Below, piece after piece: positions 1 through 8,293 of a stretch of 64,000 bases of DNA. The position numbers and the translations under genes were made by a program. Numbering within the stretch: position 1 is the stretch's first letter; each line of letters starts with the position of its first letter. The notes beneath the pieces were generated by a model, which saw nothing but the letters and a program-made list of their open reading frames with translations, made no database searches and had not been told where the DNA came from. The stretch is from Acinetobacter ursingii DSM 16037 = CIP 107286. GTDB lineage: Bacteria; Pseudomonadota; Gammaproteobacteria; Pseudomonadales; Moraxellaceae. The stretch spans positions 143,936 to 207,935 of the forward strand of contig NZ_KB849716.1 in NCBI RefSeq assembly GCF_000368825.1, in the 5' to 3' direction.

Positions 1-472
1 CCATGTCCAATAAATCTTCGAGACAACGCATTCCTGCTAAACCATTCCCAATCAATACCAATTTCAGTTTGTCTTGAGAAATACTGTTATTGGTAATATA
101 GGTTTTTTGTGGAACTGTGCCGACCCAAACCCGACCACTTTCAATTTTAGTAGGAAAAACCAGAAGTTTCTGGTCTTTATCTTCCAGACAGCGTCCTGTC
201 GCTAAACTAAAATGTTGCTTATAAATCGGCGATGCAATCACCCGCTCACCTTGTAAGTCACCAATAATGCCTCGACACATGACATTGGCTTGGCTGAATG
301 GGTCTTTGTTGCTGAGTGCATAGATCCGCTTTTCATGACCTACACGAAATAGCGCTACCGATTGACCTTCAACAAGGGCACCTACCCCTGTATTAGGTGT
401 AATGTCATCCAGATTGCATACATCGACCCATTGATTTTCTGGAAGCATATTCATGTCTTTTAGATTTGTCAT
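1..472 (-). CDS. NirD-like domain fused to a pyridine-nucleotide flavoprotein (partial, runs off the left edge)
   Basis: The first 157 residues can be read; the gene continues beyond position 1. Residues about 10-122 match the nitrite reductase small subunit NirD, a Rieske-fold domain without the CxH/CxxH iron-sulfur ligands (NKD and YxxH stand in the equivalent places). NirD normally ends near residue 108-120. Here the frame continues into a flavoprotein start, KLVLIGNGLAGMR at about 137-149, a GxGxxG dinucleotide fold closely like the N-terminus of NirB. The protein is therefore a fusion, probably a NirD-type subunit joined to an NADH/FAD electron-donating domain for assimilatory nitrate or nitrite reduction. 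The start ATG has an AAGGAG ribosome site just before the stop of nirB, with 11 bp between the genes, so it is the third gene of the narK-nirB operon. What follows off the edge is inference. Confidence 0.8.
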   Translation of the reverse strand, partial: MTNLKDMNMLPENQWVDVCNLDDITPNTGVGALVEGQSVALFRVGHEKRIYALSNKDPFSQANVMCRGIIGDLQGERVIASPIYKQHFSLATGRCLEDKDQKLLVFPTKIESGRVWVGTVPQKTYITNNSISQDKLKLVLIGNGLAGMRCLEDLLDM

Positions 473-483
473 TTCTATTCTCC

Positions 484-3030
484 TTATGCTTCAACCATTG
501 GAATACGGTCTTCTGAGCGCTCTGCATCATTTAAAGGACGGATTTGGTCACGTACCTGAGTAAATTGAATATGTGGATCGGCTTGTTGATCTCCACTGGC
601 ATTAATATAAGTTTGGAAGCGTTTACGGATTTCAGGATCTTCAACTGCGGTACGCCATTCATCCTGATAAGTTCCTATGACGTGGCTCATACGGCGTTCA
701 AGTTCTTCAGCCAATCCTAATGAATCATTGACGATGACCGATTTCAGATAATCCAGACCACCTTCCATATTGTCACGCCATACGCTGGTACGTTGTAAAC
801 GATCTGCGGTTTGGATATAGAACATAAAGAAACGGTCGATATAACGAATCAAGGTTTCGGTATCAAGATCAGAAGCCAATAATTCGGCATGGCGCGGTTT
901 CATCCCACCATTCCCACACACATACAGATTCCAGCCTTTTTCTGTGGCAATCACACCCACATCTTTGCCCTGCGCCTCAGCACATTCGCGGGTACAACCT
1001 GAAACTGCCATTTTTAGCTTATGTGGTGAACGTAAGCCTTTATAACGATTTTCCAGTTCAATCGCCAAACCCACAGAATCATCTACACCATAACGACACC
1101 ATGTACTACCCACACATGATTTCACAGTACGTAATGATTTGCCGTAAGCATGGCCCGACTCAAAACCTGCGGCATTGAGCTCTTCCCAAATAAACGGTAA
1201 TTGATGAATTTGCGCACCAAATAAATCAACACGTTGACCGCCTGTGATTTTGGTATACAGGTTGTATTTTTTGGCGATTTGACCGACGGCGATTAAACCA
1301 TCTGGTGTGACTTCACCGCCTGCCATACGTGGTACGACAGAATAAGAGCCATCTTTTTGTATATTACCCAAGTAGTAATCATTACTGTCCTGTAGACCTG
1401 CATGACTTGGTTTTAGTACAAAGTCATTCCAGCACGATGCTAAAATATTTGCAGCCGTTGGTTTACAAATATCACAGCCTAAACCATGACCATGTTGTTG
1501 AATGAGATCATCAAAGGTTTTAATTTCATTGACACGAACCAAGTGATATAACTCTTGGCGCGAGTATGGAAAATGTTCACAAATGTGGTTATTGACGGTT
1601 ACACCTTGACGTTGTAACTCAGACTTTAACACTTGTGTGACCAGTGGCGCACATCCCCCACAAGCCGTTGCAGCTTTGGTACATTTTTTCAAAGCACCCA
1701 AAGAGGTTGAACCGTCAGCAATTGCCTGACAAATATCAGCTTTAGAGACGTTGTTACATGAACAGATGGTGGCGCTATCTGGCAATAAATCCACACCACT
1801 CCCACCTGCTTTTGCACCTGAATCAGCAAAACCCGGCATGATCAAACTTTCAGGCATTTCTGGAAGAGCCAGACCATTTAGCATCATTTGCAGCAGATCA
1901 TTGTATTCTTTGGCGTCACCAACTAAGACTGCGCCCAACAATTTGCTTTTATCTGCATCAACCACGATTTTTTTATAAATCAAGGCATCTTCGTCAGCAT
2001 AAAAATAGCTGAGTGAATTAGGCGTCATACCATGTGCATCACCTACCGATGCCACATCGACGCCCATCAACTTCAACTTGGTGCTCATATCTGCACCAGC
2101 AAAGCAATGAGTTTCTTCCGCTAGAATATGTTTTGCTGCAATCCGTGCCATGTCATAGCCCGGTGCAACTAAACCAAAGATTTTATTGTCCCAAAGCGCA
2201 CATTCACCAATCGCATAAATATTGTCATCTGAGGTTTGGCAATAATCATTGATTTTAATCCCGCCCCGTTCGCCAATCGTCAATCCACTTAAACGCGCCA
2301 GTTCATCACGCGGACGAATCCCCGCAGAAAATAAAATAATGTCGGTTTCAAGCTCGCTCCCATCGGCAAACTTCATAATGTGATGATGTGTTGTACCATC
2401 TTCAATACATTGAGTGGCTTTTTGAGTGTGGACTTTTACCCCAAGATTTTCAATTTTACGACGTAATACTTTACCCCCTAGATCATCAATTTGTACCGCC
2501 ATCAAACGCGGTGCAAACTCGACCACATGAGTTTCCAAATTTAAATCTCGTAAGGCTTTGGCCGCTTCCAAACCCAGTAAACCACCGCCGATCACCACAC
2601 CTGATTTAGAATTTAAGCTTGCAGCTCGGATTGCATCCAAATCTTCAATGGTACGATAAACAAAACAGTTTTGACGATCATTGCCCGAAATTGGCGGTAC
2701 AAAAGCGTATGAGCCAGTTGCTAAAACCAATTTATCGTAGTGAAGCACATCACCCAAATTGGTGGTAATGGTTTGTTCAGCAGCATCTATAGCAACAGCT
2801 TTGGTATTCAGTCTGAGGTCAATACCATGTGCATCAGCAAAGTCAAAACGTGCCAATGATAAGTCCTTCGCTGATTTTCCTGAGAAGTATTCAGTCAAAT
2901 GTACGCGGTCATAGGCAATACGTGGTTCTTCAGCAAGAATAGTAATTTCTAATTCGTCATCTGCTTTTTCTAAAATGGCTTCGATAAATTTGTGGCCGAC
3001 CATACCGTGACCAATCATAACGAGTTTCAT
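484..3030 (-). CDS. nirB: Assimilatory nitrite reductase [NAD(P)H] large subunit
   Basis: 848 residues, the usual NirB length. It reduces nitrite to ammonium in the cytoplasm with NAD(P)H. Visible in order: an N-terminal FAD fold (VMIGHGMVGHKF), a second dinucleotide fold (VVIGGGLLGLEAAKAL, about 145-160), a BFD-like [2Fe-2S] domain near 420-470 with CSC, CTKAATACGGC cysteines, the ferredoxin-like sulfite/nitrite reductase half-domain, and the sirohaem/[4Fe-4S] cysteines CVGSTWC (about 640) and CTREC (about 677). An AGGAGA site precedes the ATG. It lies 42 bp downstream of narK and 11 bp upstream of the NirD fusion, all on one strand, so transport and reduction are co-expressed. Confidence 0.96.
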   Translation of the reverse strand: MKLVMIGHGMVGHKFIEAILEKADDELEITILAEEPRIAYDRVHLTEYFSGKSAKDLSLARFDFADAHGIDLRLNTKAVAIDAAEQTITTNLGDVLHYDKLVLATGSYAFVPPISGNDRQNCFVYRTIEDLDAIRAASLNSKSGVVIGGGLLGLEAAKALRDLNLETHVVEFAPRLMAVQIDDLGGKVLRRKIENLGVKVHTQKATQCIEDGTTHHHIMKFADGSELETDIILFSAGIRPRDELARLSGLTIGERGGIKINDYCQTSDDNIYAIGECALWDNKIFGLVAPGYDMARIAAKHILAEETHCFAGADMSTKLKLMGVDVASVGDAHGMTPNSLSYFYADEDALIYKKIVVDADKSKLLGAVLVGDAKEYNDLLQMMLNGLALPEMPESLIMPGFADSGAKAGGSGVDLLPDSATICSCNNVSKADICQAIADGSTSLGALKKCTKAATACGGCAPLVTQVLKSELQRQGVTVNNHICEHFPYSRQELYHLVRVNEIKTFDDLIQQHGHGLGCDICKPTAANILASCWNDFVLKPSHAGLQDSNDYYLGNIQKDGSYSVVPRMAGGEVTPDGLIAVGQIAKKYNLYTKITGGQRVDLFGAQIHQLPFIWEELNAAGFESGHAYGKSLRTVKSCVGSTWCRYGVDDSVGLAIELENRYKGLRSPHKLKMAVSGCTRECAEAQGKDVGVIATEKGWNLYVCGNGGMKPRHAELLASDLDTETLIRYIDRFFMFYIQTADRLQRTSVWRDNMEGGLDYLKSVIVNDSLGLAEELERRMSHVIGTYQDEWRTAVEDPEIRKRFQTYINASGDQQADPHIQFTQVRDQIRPLNDAERSEDRIPMVEA

Positions 3031-3072
3031 GGGCTGTCTCCTGAGAATGATGTCAAATTTGTTTGAAATGCT

Positions 3073-4422
3073 TTAAGAAGCAAGGTTGTTACGTTCAAGA
3101 ACGGCCTGTTCAAATAGGCGTTGTTCTTTGACCTTATGCTCAGTCGAGAAACGAATCAGCATCACAAACCCTGCGGCAATAACCACCAAGCCACCCAGCA
3201 CCATCAAACAGGTTTGAATATCCAACATTCCTTTAAGTAGAAAACCTGCTGCAACCGCACCCACATTGCCACCCGCACCAATAATTCCAGCTACACCACC
3301 TAAAGCGTCACGATCTATAAACGGCACTAACGCATAGGTTGCACCACAAGCCATATGTGTAAATAAAGCAAATACTGTCATCGCGATAATCGCCAGCATT
3401 GCACTATTCATTTGAGAGAATAAAATCAGAAATAACCCTTCACCTAAAATCATCACAAATAACACTTTAGTACGACCATCCAGACCTTTTCTAAGGGCAA
3501 CTTTATCTGAGACAATCCCACCCAAAGCACGTGCAAATAAAGCCAGCAAACCAAAGATCCCTGCGGCAAAACCAGCCTCTTTTAGACTAAAGCTAAAGTT
3601 ATTGACGTAATACATTGCGATAATGTTATGAATGAAAATTTCAATTCCGAAACAAGCAGCGTAGGCACCAAACAAAATCCAGACCCGATAGTTACGTGCT
3701 GCATGCATCAAAATTGCCACACCGCCTTTTTTATCACTTCCAATTTGAACACCTTGCGCACGCAATTCAGCAAAATTACCTTGGGGAGCATCTTGTGTAA
3801 GTTTCCAGTACAAAATACCGACGATCACCATCATAATGCCAGGTACCAACAGCGCAATTCTCCAGCCCATTGCTTGCTCGACGCCGAACATCACTAAAGC
3901 CGAGAGCAATAATGGCATAATCGCTTGAGTTGCACCGCCGCCTGCATTTCCCCAACCCGCAGAAGCCGCATTGGCCGTACCAACGACGTTCGGTGCAAAC
4001 ATAATACTGGTATGATATTGAGTGATGACGAAACTTGCGCCAATGGCACCAATCAGTAAGCGGAAGAATAAAAAGGATTCATAACTATTGGATGCGGCAA
4101 CCCCAAACACAGGAATACTGCCGATCAATAACAAAGCGGTATAGGTTTTACGTGGCCCGTATTTATCACATAAAGGCCCTACAATTAAGCGCACTAAAAT
4201 CGTAATTGCGACGGCGGCAATATTGATATTGGCAATCTGGTCTTTGGTCAGATGAAATTCACCTGCAATGACTGGCATAAGCGGTGCGCAAGCAAACCAC
4301 GCAAAAAAGCAGACAAAAAAAGCGAGCCAACTCATATGGAAGGCTCGCATCGCTGGAACACTAAAATTGAATAGATTTATTTTAGTCGCTTTTTTTGCTG
4401 TTAAATCTAAATTTGAAGACAT
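3073..4422 (-). CDS. narK: Nitrate/nitrite transporter, NNP family of MFS
   Basis: 449 residues with about 12 hydrophobic segments. It carries both nitrate signatures of the NarK/NasA (NNP) family: AGWGNAGGGATQ in TM5 (about 155-167) and GAGGNVGAVAAGF in TM11 (about 380-393). The MFS loop motif appears as GPLCDKYGPRKTY. It is a single-domain transporter leading the nirB operon, so its likely job is nitrate/nitrite uptake for assimilation; some annotations would call it nasA. The upstream region holds a sigma-54 promoter and an ANTAR-type leader, indicating control by nitrogen limitation and nitrate. The exact substrate preference cannot be read from sequence. Confidence 0.92.
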   Translation of the reverse strand: MSSNLDLTAKKATKINLFNFSVPAMRAFHMSWLAFFVCFFAWFACAPLMPVIAGEFHLTKDQIANINIAAVAITILVRLIVGPLCDKYGPRKTYTALLLIGSIPVFGVAASNSYESFLFFRLLIGAIGASFVITQYHTSIMFAPNVVGTANAASAGWGNAGGGATQAIMPLLLSALVMFGVEQAMGWRIALLVPGIMMVIVGILYWKLTQDAPQGNFAELRAQGVQIGSDKKGGVAILMHAARNYRVWILFGAYAACFGIEIFIHNIIAMYYVNNFSFSLKEAGFAAGIFGLLALFARALGGIVSDKVALRKGLDGRTKVLFVMILGEGLFLILFSQMNSAMLAIIAMTVFALFTHMACGATYALVPFIDRDALGGVAGIIGAGGNVGAVAAGFLLKGMLDIQTCLMVLGGLVVIAAGFVMLIRFSTEHKVKEQRLFEQAVLERNNLAS

Positions 4423-4489
4423 CGCCTTCTCTCCTGAACTGAACGTAATATGGGCTGTACAGCTAACGCTGCATTGGCAATCGATCAGA

Positions 4490-4542
4490 ACGGACGTCGT
4501 TGGCCGTCTTACAAATTTTCAATTTGAGTCGTCTTTGACTCA
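4490..4542 (-). promoter_or_regulatory. Two-hairpin ANTAR (NasT) target in the narK leader
   Basis: On the minus strand the leader begins with two short hairpins, each closing a six-base loop with A at position 1 and G at position 4, the recognised signature of ANTAR protein RNA targets. P1 (4525-4542) has stem TGAGTC/GACTCA and loop AAAGAC. P2 (4490-4507) has stem ACGGCC/GTCCGT with one mismatch and loop AACGAC. P1 starts at the base predicted as +1 from the sigma-54 promoter. NasT, whose gene lies next door, is the expected binder. I do not see a clear U-tract terminator overlapping P2, so the downstream step (antitermination or another mechanism) is unresolved. Confidence 0.75.
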
Positions 4543-4550
4543 TTAAAGAT

Positions 4551-4569
4551 ATAGCAAGTGTTGTGCCAA
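4551..4569 (-). promoter_or_regulatory. Sigma-54 promoter of the narK-nirB operon
   Basis: Read on the minus strand the sequence is TTGGCACAACACTTGCTAT. GG (-24) and GC (-12) are separated by exactly ten bases, with the surrounding TGGCAC and TTGC matching the RpoN consensus. The start of transcription would be near 4542, giving a leader of about 120 nt before narK. Confidence 0.8.
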
Positions 4570-4699
4570 TTTTTAAAATAAAAGTATAAATAGTTTTAAG
4601 AATTTGAAATATATAAACAAAATTTAAATTTTTAAACTATGAATTACGTTAAACTCAAAAGCTTAATAATTTCATTAAGTAGATTGTGTCTCAGATTAT

Positions 4700-4716
4700 T
4701 GCATCAAAATGATTCT
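4700..4716. promoter_or_regulatory. Possible NtrC-type activator half-palindrome
   Basis: TGCATC-N5-GATTCT lies between the two divergent sigma-54 promoters and resembles, with two mismatches in one arm, the NtrC dyad TGCACC-N5-GGTGCA. It is placed 84-149 bp from the two promoters, a normal distance for an enhancer-binding site. The match is weak and could be chance in AT-rich DNA. Confidence 0.25.
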
Positions 4717-4788
4717 GTTTTGCGCTATAAAAGGTCAAACTGATTTAAAAACTATATAAAATTGTTTTTAAATCGCTTCTTTTATGTA

Positions 4789-4805
4789 TGGCATCGATTT
4801 TGCTA
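4789..4805 (+). promoter_or_regulatory. Sigma-54 promoter of nasTS
   Basis: TGGCATCGATTTTGCTA has GG and GC separated by ten bases and matches the -24/-12 RpoN consensus well. It lies 64 bp before the nasT start and would begin transcription near 4815. Its pair on the other strand drives narK, so both regulator and target operon appear nitrogen-controlled. Confidence 0.75.
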
Positions 4806-4868
4806 ACAATTTTTTAATCTATTTCGCTTACAATATGTTAAGCGATCAATCCTCATATTCGATATCTT

Positions 4869-5459
4869 ATGTCAAAACTAAAAATTGCACTGATTGATGA
4901 TGATTTTGAACGTGCTGAATTTGTTCAGCAGAATTTACGTGCGCATGATTTTGATGTGGTTGCCTGTTTAACACTTGAACACTTAAACGACTTCCAACTT
5001 GAACAATTACAAGCCGATGTGATTCTTCTAGACATGGATCATCCACATCGTGATTTGATCGAGAGTTGCGTCAGTCATTTTGATTTGCCTACTGTTCTAT
5101 TTACCAAAAATACCCATAAAGATACGATCAAACAGGCGATTGCAGCAGGTGTAACCGCATATATTGTAGATGGTATTGATCCTGCTCGTTTAGACACTAT
5201 TTTAGAAATTTCGATCGAACAATATAAAAAACATAAGCAGCTTGAAAGTGATCTTAAAGAAACCAAACTTAAATTGGCAGATCGCAAAGATATTGAAAAA
5301 GCTAAAGTATTATTAATGCAATTACATCATCTTGCTGAAGATACTGCTTTTCAGTTACTCAGAAAAAATGCCATGAGTCATCGTATTACGATGGGTGATA
5401 TGGCACGACGGTTGATTGATGCGCAACAATTACTTCACCACCCATTGAAGGAGGATTGA
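4869..5459 (+). CDS. nasT: ANTAR-domain response regulator, nitrate antiterminator NasT
   Basis: 196 residues. Residues 4-120 form a receiver-like domain with acidic residues D10-D12 and a candidate phosphoacceptor D55 (VILLDMDH). Residues about 128-190 form an ANTAR RNA-binding domain (LADRKDIEKAKVLLM followed by the helical MGDMARRL end). In known NasS-NasT pairs the receiver is used for binding NasS rather than for phosphorylation. The gene is divergent from narK, whose leader carries the expected RNA target, and is followed without a gap by nasS. Its ribosome site is weak. Confidence 0.9.
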   Translation: MSKLKIALIDDDFERAEFVQQNLRAHDFDVVACLTLEHLNDFQLEQLQADVILLDMDHPHRDLIESCVSHFDLPTVLFTKNTHKDTIKQAIAAGVTAYIVDGIDPARLDTILEISIEQYKKHKQLESDLKETKLKLADRKDIEKAKVLLMQLHHLAEDTAFQLLRKNAMSHRITMGDMARRLIDAQQLLHHPLKED

Positions 5460-6488
5460 ATGAACCTGCTTGAAAAAACCAAAATCCAGCTCGGTTATAT
5501 TCCTCTTTTGGACTGTATTGCACTACTTTGGGCCAAACAACGCGGTTTTTTTGAAGAATTTGGCTTGGATGTGACACTGGTCAAAGAAGCATCATGGGCA
5601 AGTTTACGGGATCGTCTCGCTTTTGGGGTATTGGATGCAGCACATTGTTTATCAGCCATGTTGCCTGCCGCTGCTATTGCGGATGACCAAATTGGCATAC
5701 CACTCAAAACGCCTTTGGTTTTAAGTATTAATCGTGCATATATCAGTTTAAGTCAAAGTTTAAGTTATACCCTTTCTATTCAGAGTACTGATTCTGCCCA
5801 AATCACGGCGCAAAAGTTAGTAAAGCATATACATCAACAACAATCTGTCGCCTTAGCACATGTATTTAAGCACTCGATTCATCATTATTGTCTACGCGAA
5901 TGGCTGGCTTTAGCTGATGAAAACTTGGCTCATGATATTATGTTGAAAACGCTGCCACCGCCTTATTTGGTAGAAGCCCTTTCATCTGGTCATATTGAAG
6001 GTTTCTGCGTTGGAGAACCTTGGAACACACAAGGTGAAATAGAAGGTGTTAGTCAAATTGTCGCATCAAGTCGCGACATTATTCCTGCTATTGCCGATAA
6101 AGTTTTAGCCGTGACTGAAGAATGGGCACTTAAATATCCGAATAGCTTAACAGCACTGACTGCCGCCGTGATTAAAGCGCAAAAAGAGTTGGAAACTTTA
6201 GAAAATTTTGAACCCGTTTGGCAGTTGTTAAGCGAATTTAATATTATCCGTTTTGAATGTTCACCGCAGGTTCATGTCCATCAGTACTATGCCATTGAAT
6301 CCATTATTCGACATTTTGTAGAAAGCTCAGCTTCACCTAATATTGAACACTTTGTCTGGCTCTTTGAACAAATGTACAAATGGAATCATCCAGTGAATGA
6401 TTCAACGGTGGATCAGTCATTGATTAAACAATTTAGTCAAAAGTGTATCGATGATGCAACCTTTCAACGAGCACTTGCATATATTTAA
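5460..6488 (+). CDS. nasS: Nitrate-sensing regulator NasS (NrtA-like, cytoplasmic)
   Basis: 342 residues of the NMT1/NrtA-like substrate-binding fold, starting directly with the folded domain (IQLGYIPLLDCIALLWAKQRG) and lacking a signal peptide, as expected for a cytoplasmic nitrate sensor. It contains the family motifs FGLDV, SWASLRDRL and GFCVGEPWN. In characterised systems NasS holds NasT inactive until nitrate binds. The ATG begins at the base after the nasT TGA, and an AAGGAGGA ribosome site lies inside the end of nasT, so the two are translationally coupled. Confidence 0.9.
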   Translation: MNLLEKTKIQLGYIPLLDCIALLWAKQRGFFEEFGLDVTLVKEASWASLRDRLAFGVLDAAHCLSAMLPAAAIADDQIGIPLKTPLVLSINRAYISLSQSLSYTLSIQSTDSAQITAQKLVKHIHQQQSVALAHVFKHSIHHYCLREWLALADENLAHDIMLKTLPPPYLVEALSSGHIEGFCVGEPWNTQGEIEGVSQIVASSRDIIPAIADKVLAVTEEWALKYPNSLTALTAAVIKAQKELETLENFEPVWQLLSEFNIIRFECSPQVHVHQYYAIESIIRHFVESSASPNIEHFVWLFEQMYKWNHPVNDSTVDQSLIKQFSQKCIDDATFQRALAYI

Positions 6489-6491
6489 AAT

Positions 6492-8140
6492 TTAGTCTTG
6501 CTCTAAATGCAGTAATAAAATCCGTCGCATTTCATTGATTGCAGAAGTGGTCATTTGTACATAATGATCACCACGAATAATTTTTTCTGAGCTAGCGCCT
6601 TCTAGATGTGAACTGCGATACGGCACGATGCCGTCATTCATAAATGAAGGTAATTCTGAATGCGTTACATTACCCATAATAGAATGATACTTGACTGATT
6701 GTGCAGGCATTACATTTTGAGTGAGAAGCATAAAATCTGAGTTTTCACTGAGATTACTTGCTCCATTTTCAATTAAACCTCGATGCCGTACTGTTTTGGT
6801 TTTATCCAGTAAAGAATCCGATTGTACATTTTCAAAAAATTCGTTGGGAATTTTAATGATATTCCGTGCTAAACGGGTGAACCAACGATCTGCATAATTT
6901 GTTCCACGATGTGGAGCCGCAATAAAAATCGCACGAGAAAAGTTTGGAATTACTTTAAAGATAAATCGTTCACGAATCGAAGCTCCTGATCACCCATAAT
7001 ATCATTGGTTAAAGAAACCCAAGCCTCTGGACTGCTGGCTAAACCATGAATAAAACCAATCACTTTTTTATTTGGATTGTATGGTTCCAGCATGTATAAA
7101 TGTGGCATTAACAAGTCATTTTCTTTATTAAGTAATGTCCAATAACCCGCTTTACCCAAATGATTTTGTGCGAGCCAATAGCCAAATGGCGCTGAATAAT
7201 TTGCTGTTAACGTATAATCTGCCTGATTCACCTCAACTTGATTATAGAGATAAGGATCGATCAAGCGAATTTTAAAGTTAGTATTTTGAGTATCGTAAGC
7301 AATACGTTCATCTTCAGGCACCATCAAAGCGCTCAATGGCAATACTTTGGGAGCATGAATATTAGGAGAAAGTGAGTTTTGATAAAACGAGACTGGATCT
7401 AAAATAAAACCGTTATTTTTATACTGTTCTGCAAATTCAATCACAAACTCCGCACCTAAACCATCTGTACGGTTTACGGTATGAAAACCTGAAAAATTCA
7501 TATTATAGCTAGATTTTAGTTTCGCAATACGATGATCTTTTAGATGTGGAAACTGTGAGGTATCAATTTTGTATTGGTGACCTGCAATCGAAATGCTATC
7601 AGGAATGTAACTTTGTGGATGAAGCTCATAATATCGAGACAATAATCTTGAAAGTGCAACATTGTAAAAAATACGAACCTGATTCTGACGATAGTCAAAA
7701 GCACGATGTGAAGGTGTATTTATTGAGGCAAATAAATAATGATAACTATGCCTTAAACTTTGATCAAGATAGAGCAATTCTTGATTACTGCATTGAGATG
7801 CTTTTGTCAGCTGACATTGCGACTCTAATTCAAGTGCTTTTGCTAAATAAAGCTCACTTAACGCCGCATGGTAGGCATCTTTATCATGCGAGTGAATGCC
7901 ATCGACTGCTTTTAAGCACTGATCAAACTCCGCCAAACATTTTTTTTGATTAAAATTCGTCAAGTAAATAATGTTCGCCGTTGCCGAACTTAAGTACTGA
8001 CTGGTTAATATACTCGTCATCTTATCATCTAAAGACTGACTCAGTTGATTTTCACGTAATTGAACCAACTGACAGCCTGAACTTATCATTGTCACTATGA
8101 CAAAACTTATTTTAGCTAGATGAATCACACAGTCACGCAT
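6492..8140 (-). pseudogene. Alpha/beta-hydrolase lipoprotein, inactivated by internal deletion and frameshift
   Basis: The first part (8140 to about 6975) encodes a lipoprotein signal (ISSGC) followed by an N-terminal region and the beginning of an alpha/beta-hydrolase domain (VIGFIHGLASSPEAW, the oxyanion region). The frame then breaks after GDQELR and ends at 6950. Coding resumes in another frame at about 6985 with RERFIFKVIPNFSR, AIFIAAPHRGT, and runs to 6492, including NDGIVPYRSSHLEGA and a catalytic-type His in RGDHYVQM. No GxSxG nucleophile motif is left in either part, so the stretch that should lie between is missing. A deletion joining the two parts out of frame explains both facts. 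The remaining C-terminal frame contains an internal ATG that could give a 79-residue product, but it is probably dead. Confidence 0.75.
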
Positions 8141-8155
8141 GCTTTTTTCCCCAAA

Positions 8156-8293
8156 TCAGCGCGAGTTTATGAAATGGATGCTGAATTGACGCTGTAAAAA
8201 CTCGGGTCCAAATTGATCATAAAGCTCAAGATCAAGATTTGAACTTTTGATTGTCTGACCAAAATTTAAAGGATCTAAATATGCGCAAATTTT
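8156..8293 (-). other. Short coding-like frame between dadA and the hydrolase remnant
   Basis: A stop-to-stop frame of 45 residues, ending FLQRQFSIHFINSR then TGA, occupies nearly all of the gap between the end of dadA and the hydrolase start. It has no start codon of its own. Its codon usage looks like the neighbours, and its end lies just ahead of the GGGGA ribosome site of the hydrolase. It may be the 3' end of a lost gene, but the length is not statistically remarkable. Confidence 0.2.

Noticed and set aside
7546..7953. 135-codon open frame on the plus strand
   Set aside because: It lies antisense within the hydrolase remnant, has no ribosome site or recognisable protein sequence, and the minus strand is clearly coding there.
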